A DNA stretch of 36,196 nt. Source: Helicobacter ailurogastricus (GTDB taxonomy: Bacteria; Campylobacterota; Campylobacteria; Campylobacterales; Helicobacteraceae). This document shows, one piece after another, positions 8,129 to 16,433 of this stretch (its first letter is position 1; each line of letters starts with the position of its first letter). The position numbers were made by a program, and so were the translations under genes. Location: the NCBI RefSeq assembly GCF_001282945.1, contig NZ_CDMG01000002.1, forward strand, positions 391,856 through 428,051, read 5' to 3'. The notes under the pieces are model-generated. The model was not told the origin of the DNA and did not search any database. It saw only the letters and a list, made by a program, of their open reading frames with translations.

Positions 8129-8839
8129 TCAATTCTCACTTTGCGGATTTCTAAGAAGTTGCCACAACTCTAGCATACAATCTGGCAAGTAGCTTTTATT
8201 CCATTTCTTGGGGTCAAACAAATTCAAGTGCTTTTCTTGCACTTTGGCCTTAAAACTCTCCAAGTCTGTTATTTCTAGGCTCTCCAAAGGACTAAAGCTC
8301 AAATTTTCAAAGCCTTCGTAAAGTTGGTTAAAATCCGCATTTTCTAGCCCCAGAAACGCCCCGATGTCTAATAAAGCCTCTTTCTCTGCGTCCCCCAAAG
8401 CTCCATCGCTGTAAGCCAGCACAAAAAGCAATTCGACCCACTTCACCCGTTTTTTATACTCTCCGTGTGCTAAACTGGTAAGCTCATTGCACAGCGACTC
8501 TAGGGGTTCATTGGCCCCTTTGTAAATGTCTGTGAGCAGGTCTAAATCTTTATTGTGCGATTGGCTCAAGTCTTTTAAAAACGCTGCGCTTAGGGCTTGG
8601 CTTAAGGGGGTTTCTTTGATGTGCTTGCTAAACACGCCCATTAAGGCAGCAAAAAGCCCCGCCTCGCTGCTTTTAAGCGCGTCTAGGGGTGTGGGCAAGA
8701 CATAGGTTTCAGCTGGGCTAAACTCTTGCGTTTTGATCTCAACCGGGCTTTTGAGCGGATTTTTTAGATATTCTTGCAAGGTGTAGTACAAATACACCAA
8801 CACCACCACCACTCCCAAAATTAACACCACCTCTAACAT
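8129..8839 (-). CDS. membrane-anchored TerB-like protein
   Basis: A 236-residue protein with one N-terminal membrane segment (VVLILGVVVVLVYLYY region, residues 3-20), a linker, then a helical TerB/DjlA-like domain from about residue 65 with the acidic pattern AYSDGALGDAEKEALLDIG. TerB-like domains bind metal through such acidic residues and occur in membrane-linked stress complexes; the substrate here is unknown. The ATG overlaps the previous stop by one base (TAATG), so it is coupled to the small membrane protein before it. It is the last gene of the pepF unit. I infer a place in the inner membrane with the soluble domain in the cytosol. No tellurite-resistance function is implied. Confidence 0.62.
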   Translation of the reverse strand: MLEVVLILGVVVVLVYLYYTLQEYLKNPLKSPVEIKTQEFSPAETYVLPTPLDALKSSEAGLFAALMGVFSKHIKETPLSQALSAAFLKDLSQSHNKDLDLLTDIYKGANEPLESLCNELTSLAHGEYKKRVKWVELLFVLAYSDGALGDAEKEALLDIGAFLGLENADFNQLYEGFENLSFSPLESLEITDLESFKAKVQEKHLNLFDPKKWNKSYLPDCMLELWQLLRNPQSEN

Positions 8840-9147
8840 TAAATCAAACTCGTGTTGCTGTCGCGTTTTTTATAGTCCCGCTCCGTGGCGGCTTGATTTA
8901 AGCGCCGCTTTTCTTCTTTCTCTTTTTTCTGTAAATCCATTTTACGCTCGTAGCTCCTTTTGAGTTGTTGGATGTAGTCCTCCCTTTTTTCGGGGGGCTG
9001 AAAGGATATAGGTTTGATGAGTAGCAAGAACGCCACAAAAAAGAAAATCATGAGGGCTAAATCTCCGGAAGTTTCGCCATTGACAATGTACCAAGCAAGG
9101 CCCAACGCGATCGCAAATAGGATTTTTAGCCCCGCTTTCAAGCACAC
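8839..9147 (-). CDS. small membrane protein with basic coiled-coil tail
   Basis: About 102 residues: two N-terminal membrane segments (LKILFAIALGLAWYIV and LALMIFFFVAFLLLI) and a highly charged Lys/Glu/Arg tail (RSYERKMDLQKKEKEEKRRL) likely to be a cytosolic helix. The listed start is GTG 9147, three bases after the previous stop; TTG 9141 is as likely because AAAGGG is better spaced from it and gives a cleaner MKAG start. It lies between the 496-residue protein and the TerB-like protein and is coupled to the latter by TAATG. I do not recognise a family; the conserved neighbourhood suggests a membrane partner of those two. Confidence 0.68.
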   Translation of the reverse strand: MCLKAGLKILFAIALGLAWYIVNGETSGDLALMIFFFVAFLLLIKPISFQPPEKREDYIQQLKRSYERKMDLQKKEKEEKRRLNQAATERDYKKRDSNTSLI

Positions 9148-9150
9148 CCT

Positions 9151-10641
9151 TTATAAGAAGTTAAAGGCATTTTTATGTGTGTCTAGGCCCAAAGCCTTTA
9201 AATCCCTCTCGCCCAAAGCCAACAACACCACTTGGGATGCAAATAATGTACTCGTGCTGTCGTGATCCCTTTGGTAAAGATTGGACGCTTGTTTGGCTAA
9301 AGTGTCGAATAGATAAAATTGGCTAAGTGCGCCGGTGATTAAAAAATCCACGCCCAAATCGATGCCCTCATAGCGGATACGCGCAGACTCTTTTAAGGCC
9401 ATAGAGCGATCGACATCTAATAAATGGGCGTAGGATTCTCTAGCAAAAAGCGGGCTTTGCACCTGTAAATCTAACCACTTAAACAAGCCCAAGTCCTCCC
9501 CATTCGCCGAAAACAACACGGCACTAAAATTTGTCAAGGGGGTTTTAGGCTCTAGCTTTAAAAGCTTTTGCTCCAACAAGTCGTTTAAATAGAGGGCCTT
9601 AGCTTGCGGGGTGTATCTTAAGCCATAGGGCTCTAGGTTTTTATTAACGCGCTCTTGAAGGCTGGGCTCGTTGTCTAAAACCTGCTTGGCGTAGTTGGCG
9701 TTGCTGTAAGCATCCTCATCGGCGCACAGCAACACTCCCCCGATCTTGTGCGCTAGACTCAAGTTATAGGCATTGGCTGTAAGAAACTTTTCTAAATCGC
9801 CCAAACGCCCCCAATACCCTCCATCAAAGCAACAAGGCAACTCTAAAAAGTCTAATTGGAGTTTTTGCAATAAAAGGCGGGTGCTTTGTAAAAGCGAAGC
9901 GGGATTAAAGCTTTGCGCATAGGCCGTGTAGAGCAGATAGGGGGCTGTTTTTTGCGTGTCTGGCTTGCTGAAATTGTAGGTGATGTTGCCTAAACCAGTC
10001 CATGGGTTGCTAGCAAGCGGGCACTTTGAGCCATTGATGAGCATTTGTTGCAGGCTGTAAATCTCCATGTCCAGTGCATCGTTTTTAGGGAATATGCGCT
10101 CTTTCAAGCTCACAAAATACATCACGCCATGCGCCTTGTCAGCGATGCTTTGTAAAATCTCGGGGCTTCTGTGCGGGTAGCGCTCCATCAGCCACTTCGC
10201 GTATAAAAAAAAGCCGTCCCCAAAGTAGCCCTCGTGCTGTTTGGGCGTTAAGGTGTTGATGTTGGTGTAGCGGGCAAGTTCAGCTTTTTCCTCTTCAGTC
10301 AAAAAGGGCGCGCTTTTAAAGAAGTTTGCGTAAGGCTCGAGCAGTGCCTCTTCATTTAAAAGCAAATCTTGGCGGGCATAAGGGATAGCTAAAGGCTCGA
10401 GCACCCACTCTTTGCCAAAGCGTGCGATGAGCGCGCTCAACTCTAAATCCTCAAACACGGCGATTTGGTTGATCTTTAGCCCCAAGTGCAGGGAGTCGTA
10501 GGCTAAATTAGGGATGCTCTCTAGCACTTCCTTTAAACGCCCATTGGGGTTGTAGCCCACACAATAAAGCACATAGGCGGGGTTGTAATCGAATTTGGGG
10601 TCAAATTTAAAAACACGGATTTTTAAGGTGAGTAGGCTCAT
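9151..10641 (-). CDS. SdhB/HdrB-like protein lacking most cluster cysteines
   Basis: 496 residues, function unknown. The first 115 residues resemble the N-terminal ferredoxin-like domain of succinate dehydrogenase/fumarate reductase iron-sulfur subunits: LKIRVFKFDPKFDYNPAY, then LKINQIAVFED where those enzymes have the cysteine loop, then WVLEPLAIPYARQDLLLNEE matching the PL...DLvvD stretch. The 2Fe-2S cysteines are absent. Around residues 235-330, APYLLYTAYAQSFNPASLL, FLELPCCFDGGYWGRL and LAHKIGGVLLCADEDAYSNA recall the HdrB/MfrE CCG domain, with the double Cys kept but the usual GCS turned to AQS. It may be a structural or regulatory descendant of a respiratory reductase. Its ATG abuts the stop of the 155-aa gene. 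The family resemblance is my reading, not a search result. Confidence 0.6.
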   Translation of the reverse strand: MSLLTLKIRVFKFDPKFDYNPAYVLYCVGYNPNGRLKEVLESIPNLAYDSLHLGLKINQIAVFEDLELSALIARFGKEWVLEPLAIPYARQDLLLNEEALLEPYANFFKSAPFLTEEEKAELARYTNINTLTPKQHEGYFGDGFFLYAKWLMERYPHRSPEILQSIADKAHGVMYFVSLKERIFPKNDALDMEIYSLQQMLINGSKCPLASNPWTGLGNITYNFSKPDTQKTAPYLLYTAYAQSFNPASLLQSTRLLLQKLQLDFLELPCCFDGGYWGRLGDLEKFLTANAYNLSLAHKIGGVLLCADEDAYSNANYAKQVLDNEPSLQERVNKNLEPYGLRYTPQAKALYLNDLLEQKLLKLEPKTPLTNFSAVLFSANGEDLGLFKWLDLQVQSPLFARESYAHLLDVDRSMALKESARIRYEGIDLGVDFLITGALSQFYLFDTLAKQASNLYQRDHDSTSTLFASQVVLLALGERDLKALGLDTHKNAFNFL

Positions 10642-11109
10642 TTAAGGTTCTTTCTGTAAAGTGGCGATGACTTCTTGATTTCTAGGGTCGGACAAAATCG
10701 CGTCCTTCGAGCTTTGTAGGGCCTCGGCGGCGCTGTCGGCAAAAATGCTGTGCGGATCGCAGCGGTTAAACAGCACGACATTAGAGTCGTTTTTGTCTTT
10801 GACGATGATTTGCACAATTCCCTCAAGGGCGATTTTTACCGTGGTTTCAAAATTATCGCCCAGCCCCGCCTCAAAGCTGATGTGAGAGAGCTCTGGATAA
10901 ATTTTTAGGCTTTCAAAGGTGTAGCCCGCCAGCACAAAGAGTACAAAACTGCCAAAGTCGGCGCGTTGCTCCTCAGGCAGAGGGGGGTCAAAATACACCT
11001 GTGCTAGAGAGCAAAAGATGCTAAAATGCGTGCGGGTTTCGTGCAAAAAATGCAGGCAATCCAAACAATGTTGGTCGCTCATCGCCTTGTATCTTTGCAA
11101 AGTGTCCAT
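10642..11109 (-). CDS. conserved hypothetical protein, 155 residues
   Basis: The ATG at 11109 overlaps the pepF TGA by one base (TGATG), which is preferred over the TTG three bases upstream. The N-terminal 30 residues contain DQHCLDCLHFLHETRTHF, with a CxxC and several His that could hold a metal, followed by an alpha/beta domain (GSFVLFVLAGYTFESLKIYP) and an acidic helical C-terminus. No signal peptide or membrane segment. I do not recognise the family. Being wedged between pepF and the SdhB/HdrB-like gene with no gaps on either side, it probably works with one of them. Confidence 0.66.
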   Translation of the reverse strand: MDTLQRYKAMSDQHCLDCLHFLHETRTHFSIFCSLAQVYFDPPLPEEQRADFGSFVLFVLAGYTFESLKIYPELSHISFEAGLGDNFETTVKIALEGIVQIIVKDKNDSNVVLFNRCDPHSIFADSAAEALQSSKDAILSDPRNQEVIATLQKEP

Positions 11110-12878
11110 CAAAGCAAGTCCTCAAATTCGTTTAGCATTTTCTCCACTTCGTGCATGCCGATTTTCCAAAACTCTTTATCGGCGATGTTTAGGCCAAACA
11201 TGCCCACCAATTCCTCGGGGCTTTGGCTGCCGCCCTTGCTTAAAAAGGTCGTGTAAGTTTCTACAAAGTCTTGTTTCTCGCTTGCACTTCCTTTAGAGCG
11301 GTACAGTCCAAAGAGTGCCAACACCAATAATTGCCCGTAGCTGTAGGAGTAGCAGTAAAAGGGCGAGTGGATGAAGTGGGGGATGTAGCTCCACCAGCGG
11401 GCGTAATTCTTACTAAGCTTTAAACTTTTGCCAAACATTTTGGCGTTTTCCTCTTGCCAAATCTTGTCAAAGTCCTTGGTTTTTAGCTCTTCAAAATGCT
11501 CCCCACATTGGTGGATGCGCCTTTCAAAATTTGTCATCACCACTTGCCTAAACATGGTCGAAAAAATGTCCTCTAATTTGCCCGCATAAATGCCTCTAAG
11601 CTCTTTCTTGTCTAGGTCTTTTTTGAGGTTTTCAAATAAAAGCATTTCGCCAAAGACAGAGGCGGTTTCGCTCGTGGTTAAGGGGGTGTTGGTGTTTAAA
11701 TAGCCCACTTGGCGACTCAAAGTTTGGTGGATCATATGCCCAAACTCATGCGCGATGGTGAAAGCTGAACGGCGGTTGCCCGTAAAGTTTAAGAGCACAA
11801 AGGGGTGCGCGCTAGGCACGGTGCTATCGCTAAATGCCCCGCCCCTTTTGTCCGCCCTAGGGTGTGAATCGACCCAACCCTCTTCAATGCCCTTTTTGAC
11901 AATCTCGTAAAACTTGGGCGAAAACTCTTGGTAAGCTTTGCAAACCAAATCCAAAGCCTCCTTGTAGCTTAAAGGGGCTTCTTTAGACTCAATGGGGGCA
12001 TAGCGGTCGTGATCTTTAAGTTTATGCCCTAGGATTTTTGCCTTGCTTTTGTAGTAGCGATGCACTAGGGGATAATGCTCTTCTACAATCTCGATCATGC
12101 TATCTACGCTGGCTTGTGGGATTTGGTTTGATAAATGCCTAAAGGTTTCGGGCTTTTCGTAATTCCTTAATTTGGTGTCAATGTGTAAGTCCTTACGCAC
12201 CATGTTTAACACATAGGTCAGCACCAGCTCCTGTTTTTTTAAAGACTTTGTCAAGGTTTTTTGGGCCTGTTTGCGTAGCTTGCGATCGGGGTTGTGCAGC
12301 TCGGATAAAATCTCCTCTTCGCTCAACATTTTGTTTTGGAAGGGCATTTTTAAAGAGGTGATGACTTGATCGAACAAGTTAGAAAACGCCTCCACGCCCA
12401 CGCCACAAGTAGCCAAGAGCACCTTTTCTTCAGGCAGGCTCAACATATGAGGCTTTTGGCGCAAAAGCAGGCGCAAATAATAGGCGTATTTGGGCGTGGC
12501 GGCAATCAACGCCTCTTGTTTTTCGCTCTCTAGGGCGCAAAATTCGTTTTCTACAAAGAGTAAATGCTTGCCCATGTCGGCGCATAGAAGTTGGTATTTG
12601 GCGTAAAGGTCGCTCCTTTTGGCATCCACTGAGAAAATCAAAAAGACATAACTCATGGCCCGAGAAATGCCCTCGCTTAAAGTTTCATACTCTGCCAAAA
12701 CACCGCCAAAGTCTTCAGGCTCTACACTAGCAAAAGTCCCGGCGTGTTTTTTCTCAAAATCCGCCACTTTTCCATCCCACGCGCTTAAATGTCGATCTAG
12801 GGATTCTTGGTCTTTAAAAAGTGCGCTTAAATCCCATCTGTGTTCTAAATCTTTGGTCTCTGCTTGTTTGTTTCCCAT
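11109..12878 (-). CDS. pepF: oligoendopeptidase F
   Basis: A zinc metallopeptidase of family M3B that cleaves short peptides in the cytosol. The 589-residue protein carries the catalytic AFTIAHEFGHMIHQ motif near residue 375 (two zinc His plus catalytic Glu), with the third-ligand Glu expected in NTPLTTSETASVFGEMLLFE, and the M3 C-terminal tyrosine-rich SPFYCYSYSYGQLLVLALFG. The N-terminal helical part begins with HRWDLSALFKDQESLD, usual for PepF. Start ATG 12878 has AAAGGAG just upstream. It leads a five-gene minus-strand unit running to 8129 with 1-base overlaps or gaps below four bases. Confidence 0.95.
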   Translation of the reverse strand: MGNKQAETKDLEHRWDLSALFKDQESLDRHLSAWDGKVADFEKKHAGTFASVEPEDFGGVLAEYETLSEGISRAMSYVFLIFSVDAKRSDLYAKYQLLCADMGKHLLFVENEFCALESEKQEALIAATPKYAYYLRLLLRQKPHMLSLPEEKVLLATCGVGVEAFSNLFDQVITSLKMPFQNKMLSEEEILSELHNPDRKLRKQAQKTLTKSLKKQELVLTYVLNMVRKDLHIDTKLRNYEKPETFRHLSNQIPQASVDSMIEIVEEHYPLVHRYYKSKAKILGHKLKDHDRYAPIESKEAPLSYKEALDLVCKAYQEFSPKFYEIVKKGIEEGWVDSHPRADKRGGAFSDSTVPSAHPFVLLNFTGNRRSAFTIAHEFGHMIHQTLSRQVGYLNTNTPLTTSETASVFGEMLLFENLKKDLDKKELRGIYAGKLEDIFSTMFRQVVMTNFERRIHQCGEHFEELKTKDFDKIWQEENAKMFGKSLKLSKNYARWWSYIPHFIHSPFYCYSYSYGQLLVLALFGLYRSKGSASEKQDFVETYTTFLSKGGSQSPEELVGMFGLNIADKEFWKIGMHEVEKMLNEFEDLL

Positions 12879-12903
12879 AAAAACTCCTTTAAAAATAAAC
12901 CCT

Positions 12904-12909
12904 ATTCTA
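12904..12909 (-). promoter_or_regulatory. -10 promoter of the pepF operon
   Basis: Minus-strand TGC TAGAAT is an extended -10 element 26 bases before the pepF ATG. It is back-to-back with the promoter of the lipoprotein gene; only 15 bases separate the two elements. Confidence 0.55.
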
Positions 12910-12924
12910 GCATGTTTTATTCTG

Positions 12925-12933
12925 TGCTATAAT
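12925..12933 (+). promoter_or_regulatory. -10 promoter of the lipoprotein gene
   Basis: TGC followed by a perfect TATAAT (12928-12933); leader of about 25 bases to the TTG start at 12964, with AAGGGG at 12953-12958 as ribosome site. Confidence 0.6.
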
Positions 12934-12963
12934 GCCTATTTATTTTAAAGTCAAGGGGCTATT

Positions 12964-13749
12964 TTGTCAAAGAAAGCGATTTTAGCGGGGATGCTGTGTG
13001 GGTCTGTGTTTTTCGGTTGCAGTGTTTACCAAAGCGCGGACCCCGACACCACCCCTCCACCACAAAAAAAAGAAAAACCCAGTAAGCAAGCCAAAGAGCA
13101 AGCCAAAGAGACTCGCGCGCTAGAGCAACAAATTGAGCAGCTTAAAAGTGCTGTCACCACAGATGAGCGCAAAATGAACGCGTTAGACACCAAGCTTAAA
13201 ACTCCCCCAAAACAGCCCGCCCCAAAGCCTCAAGCCCAACACAAACCACAACCACAACCGCAATCTAAATCACAACCACAGCCACAATCTAAACCGCAAC
13301 CGCAACCGCAACTACAATCTAAACCCAAGACCATTTCAGTGGTGCAAAAAGGCGGGCGTTTCTTAGTGGGCTATGGGGTGAGCGATGATCAGGCAAAAAC
13401 CCCCGAAGATGCACGAGAGAGCGCGTATTTTAACGCTAGACGGCAACTCACCTTTTCCCTTTACAACAACCTAAGCCAAACCTTGAGTGCGCACCACCTC
13501 AAGTCCGAACACCTTAAAAATGTCTTGCTTCTTAGCATTGACAAGGCCATAGACAGCACACAGGTTTATAAAGAAAAAACCATCGTCCCCTTAGCCCGTT
13601 ACGACAAAACCTTCACGGTCTTGCTCGTGGATAGTGCGGTGTTTGATCGCCTCCGCCAACTTGTGCATGCACAATACAATTTTAGCACCGACCACCGGTA
13701 TTTATTTGACCGCTTGCTCTATGGCGTGCAAACAAAGTTGTTGTACTAA
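12964..13749 (+). CDS. LPP20-family lipoprotein with Pro/Gln-rich linker
   Basis: 261 residues from a TTG start chosen for the AAGGGG five bases upstream and the tight promoter. A signal peptide, KKAILAGMLCGSVFFGC, ends in a lipobox with the modified Cys at residue 19, so the mature protein is lipid-anchored. Next come a Lys/Gln-rich helical segment, a low-complexity Pro-Gln-Lys/Ser linker at about 13220-13330, and a C-terminal domain resembling LPP20 lipoproteins (RFLVGYGVSDDQAKT, ARESAYFNARRQLTFSLYNN). H. pylori Lpp20 is about 175 residues and lacks such a linker, so this is a longer paralogue or a different member. The linker would let the domain reach across the periplasm or beyond the surface. 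Monocistronic by position. Confidence 0.8.
   Translation: MSKKAILAGMLCGSVFFGCSVYQSADPDTTPPPQKKEKPSKQAKEQAKETRALEQQIEQLKSAVTTDERKMNALDTKLKTPPKQPAPKPQAQHKPQPQPQSKSQPQPQSKPQPQPQLQSKPKTISVVQKGGRFLVGYGVSDDQAKTPEDARESAYFNARRQLTFSLYNNLSQTLSAHHLKSEHLKNVLLLSIDKAIDSTQVYKEKTIVPLARYDKTFTVLLVDSAVFDRLRQLVHAQYNFSTDHRYLFDRLLYGVQTKLLY
13240..13323 (+). repeat. imperfect Pro/Gln repeat in the lipoprotein gene
   Basis: CAATCTAAA recurs at 13261, 13285 and 13315, each preceded by a run of CAACC(A/G) codons, giving units of 24 and 30 bases. Multiples of three keep the frame, so copy number can change without loss of function. Confidence 0.6.
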
Positions 13750-13777
13750 AATTTTATCAGGAGGTGTTGCCCCTTTT

Positions 13778-13806
13778 GCTTGGGTTTTTAAAATCTGCGC
13801 CCAAGC
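13778..13806 (+). terminator. weak hairpin after the lipoprotein gene
   Basis: GCTTGGG at 13778-13784 pairs with CCCAAGC at 13800-13806 around a 15-base loop. It is followed only by TTTAG, so termination is uncertain. Confidence 0.25.
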
Positions 13807-13829
13807 TTTAGCAAATATGGCGGGGTAGC

Positions 13830-14179
13830 CTCATCTCTAAAATCTATTTGCTCCAGTTGCCCATGCCCCAGCCTAGTCTAAAAGAAATCTTGCAAAACCC
13901 CCCTTACTTGCAAGTTTCTAAGAGTGCCCTAGGGTGGCACCACGACTGCTAAGGCCACTTTGCCCCCATCGTTGAGGCAGTGCATGCAGAGCAACAGACG
14001 GGGCTTTTGCAGGTTTGAGTGCCAGCCCCCTCATCCCTAAAGACTCCCAAGAGCTCGCGCTCAAGCGCGCCAAATTAGACCTAATCATTGCGGCAAAAAT
14101 CTACGGACTTGAGCCAAAGCATTTAGAGCATGTCTTGAGCACTTTTAAGGTGCTAGAGAAAAACAAGTCGCGTTTGTAA
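13830..14179 (+). pseudogene. decayed tail of a restriction/modification-type gene
   Basis: No intact gene fills 13750-14286. From 13830 a frame reads LISKIYLLQLPMPQPSLKEI and stops at 13950-13952; the same frame then reads GHFAPIVEAVHAEQQTGLL to a TGA at 14016; a shifted frame from about 14015 continues LSASPLIPKDSQELALKRAK, then LDLIIAAKIYGLEPKHLEHV and LSTFKVLEKNKSRL to TAA at 14179. The last part strongly resembles the extreme C-terminus of class I DNA methyltransferases and type IIG enzymes (IDalvAklYGLs..el.yILsTF). I read it as the 3' end of a degraded R-M gene, its 5' part lost. 14180-14286 shows nothing I can name. Confidence 0.45.
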
Positions 14180-14286
14180 GATTTTAGTGCAATAAGTCAA
14201 AAACGCCTAGCCTGCTTAAACGCCATTTTCAAGAGGGCAATGGCACAGCCAAGAGCGTAAATGGGGGCAAGCGCAGAACATTTAGC

Positions 14287-14904
14287 TTAAAACTTAAGGC
14301 GCAGCGCTTCTTTTAAATCTCTGGCGTTTTGGGTGATGTCGCCTAGCCATAGACTAGAGATCACAGCGCACAAGTCAAGGGAGGGCAGAGTGGCTAGATT
14401 GTGCGGGTTTAGCCCACCTATGGCGCAAAGGGGCAGGCTTAAATGCGCCCTAGCTTGTATAAAGACTTCTTTGGAAATGGTGCGCGCACTAGGCTTTGTG
14501 CTGGAGGCAAAACACGCCCCAAAAGCCACATAATCAGCCCCTAAGTCTTGCGCTTCTTTTGCCCTTTTTACATCGCCATAGCACGACACCCCAATCACCC
14601 CCTTAAAGCGTTTGCGCGCCTCTTTTAAGGGCATGTCCTCTTGGCCTAAGTGCAACCCAAAGGCGTGGCATTTTAGGGCCAACTCTAGGCGGTCGTTGAT
14701 GATAAAGCCCACATGATTTTTAGCGCACAAGCGGGCTAAATCTTGGGCAAGACTCAATAACTCTGTGTCGCTGTGGGTTTTATCCCTTAATTGAAAAAGG
14801 CTAACCCCGCCCCTAATCGCCAGCTCCAGCATATGAGGCAATTTATCATAGGGGGTCAGCTCCTCATCGCTGATCGCATACACCCCTTTTAGGGCTACTC
14901 CCAC
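14287..14904 (-). CDS. thiE: thiamine phosphate synthase
   Basis: Joins hydroxymethylpyrimidine pyrophosphate and hydroxyethylthiazole phosphate to make thiamine phosphate. The 205-residue TIM barrel shows [10 protein letters not shown] (pyrophosphate-binding Gln-x-Arg-x-Lys), [33 protein letters not shown] and [12 protein letters not shown]. The start is GTG 14904, ten bases inside the 3' end of guaA; a GTG at 14886 is possible but would cut into the first strand. Last gene of the htpG-guaA unit; no other thiamine gene is nearby. Confidence 0.88.
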   Translation of the reverse strand: MGVALKGVYAISDEELTPYDKLPHMLELAIRGGVSLFQLRDKTHSDTELLSLAQDLARLCAKNHVGFIINDRLELALKCHAFGLHLGQEDMPLKEARKRFKGVIGVSCYGDVKRAKEAQDLGADYVAFGACFASSTKPSARTISKEVFIQARAHLSLPLCAIGGLNPHNLATLPSLDLCAVISSLWLGDITQNARDLKEALRLKF

Positions 14905-16433
14905 TCAATCGTCCCCGGGGGCTTAGAAGTGATGTCATAAACCACCCGATTGATCCCCTTCACTTTGTTGATGATTTGGTTAGCCACGCTCTCTAAAAAG
15001 TCAAAAGGTAAGGGCGCAAAGTGCGCGCTCATCCCATCGCTGGCACAAACCGCCCGCAAGGCTAGGGTGTTGTCGTAGGTGCGGTTATCCCCCATCACCC
15101 CCACAGAGCGCACATTAAGTAACACGCAAAACGCCTGCCACACAGAATCGTAAAGCTTGGCATCGTGCAGGGCTTGGATAAAAATGGCATCAGCACGGCG
15201 TACGATTTCTAGACTATCGTAATCGATAGCTCCTAAAATGCGAATCGCCAAGCCCGGACCGGGAAAGGGGTGGCGCTTTAGCATGTTTGCTGGCAAGCCC
15301 AGTTGTGCCCCCAAAGCCCTCACCTCATCTTTAAACAACTCCCTTAAAGGCTCTAACAGCACAAAGTCCATTTTTTCAGGCAACCCGCCCACATTGTGGT
15401 GCGACTTAATCACTTTAGAAGGGCCTTTGACACTCACAGACTCGATCACATCGGGGTATAAAGTCCCTTGTGCCAGGTATTTGATCTTGCCCCCTTGCTC
15501 TAGCTCTTTTGCTTTTTGCTCAAAAACTTCTATAAAAGTGTTGCCGATGATTTTACGCTTCACTTCAGGTGCGCTCACCCCCTTAAGCCTGTTTAAGAAC
15601 AAGCTAGAAGCGTCTATCACATGCAAAGGGATGTTTAGGGTTTCAAACATCTGGATGACCTGCTCTTTTTCGCCCAAGCGCAAAAGCCCGTGATCCACAA
15701 AGACCACTTCGGTTTGCGCCCCCACCGCTTTATAGCACAAGCTTGCCACCACGCTTGAATCCACGCCCCCACTCACCGCGCACAAAATCCGATCCGTGCC
15801 GACCTTTTGTTGAATCTTGGCGATCTCTTGCGTGGCGAAAGCTTGCATGTCCCATGACGGGCGGCACCCGCAAATCTCAAGTGCAAAGTTTTTTAAGATT
15901 TGTGCCCCCTGTGCGCTATGCACGACCTCGGGGTGGAATTGCAGGCCAAAAAGGGGTTTTGTGGCGTGCGCTATGGCACAAAAAGGGGCGTTAGCGCTCC
16001 TAGCCAAAGCGATGAACTCAGAGGGCAGGCTCTCCACCCGATCGGCATGGCTCATCCACACCACGCTTAAATCCTCAACGCCCTCTAATAGGGGGTGTGG
16101 CTCTAACAGCTCTAAATGTGCCTTGCCAAATTCTTGGGCTTTGGCCGCCACCACCGCCCCCCCAAAGGTATCCACTAAAAGTTGCATGCCATAGCAAATG
16201 CCAAGCAAGGGCAAGTTGGCGTTAAAAAGCGCAGGATCGCATCTGTAAGCGTCTTTAGCATACACGCTTGCCGGCCCCCCGCTTAAAATAATGCCCTTTG
16301 GGTTTTTTGCTAATAGAGTTTCAGTGGGCGTGTGGTAGGGGTAAATCTCAGTATAAACGCCCGCTTCACGCAAACGGCGGGCGACAAGCTGGGTGTATTG
16401 ACTCCCAAAATCTAAAACAATCACATCAATCAT
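14895..16433 (-). CDS. guaA: GMP synthase (glutamine-hydrolysing)
   Basis: Converts XMP to GMP using glutamine and ATP. The 512-residue protein has the class I amidotransferase domain first ([30 protein letters not shown], catalytic Cys in [10 protein letters not shown], His/Glu in [11 protein letters not shown]), then the ATP pyrophosphatase domain (P-loop [14 protein letters not shown]) and the dimerisation domain ending in the canonical PPGTIEWE. It overlaps the preceding TupA-like gene by eight bases and the following thiE by ten. In Helicobacter, which relies on purine salvage, this step is essential for guanine nucleotides (family knowledge). Confidence 0.97.
   Translation of the reverse strand: MIDVIVLDFGSQYTQLVARRLREAGVYTEIYPYHTPTETLLAKNPKGIILSGGPASVYAKDAYRCDPALFNANLPLLGICYGMQLLVDTFGGAVVAAKAQEFGKAHLELLEPHPLLEGVEDLSVVWMSHADRVESLPSEFIALARSANAPFCAIAHATKPLFGLQFHPEVVHSAQGAQILKNFALEICGCRPSWDMQAFATQEIAKIQQKVGTDRILCAVSGGVDSSVVASLCYKAVGAQTEVVFVDHGLLRLGEKEQVIQMFETLNIPLHVIDASSLFLNRLKGVSAPEVKRKIIGNTFIEVFEQKAKELEQGGKIKYLAQGTLYPDVIESVSVKGPSKVIKSHHNVGGLPEKMDFVLLEPLRELFKDEVRALGAQLGLPANMLKRHPFPGPGLAIRILGAIDYDSLEIVRRADAIFIQALHDAKLYDSVWQAFCVLLNVRSVGVMGDNRTYDNTLALRAVCASDGMSAHFAPLPFDFLESVANQIINKVKGINRVVYDITSKPPGTIEWE

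Noticed and set aside
14180-14286. Possible small gene or RNA between the R-M remnant and thiE
   Set aside because: No start with ribosome site, no stable hairpin with T run and no conserved motif found.
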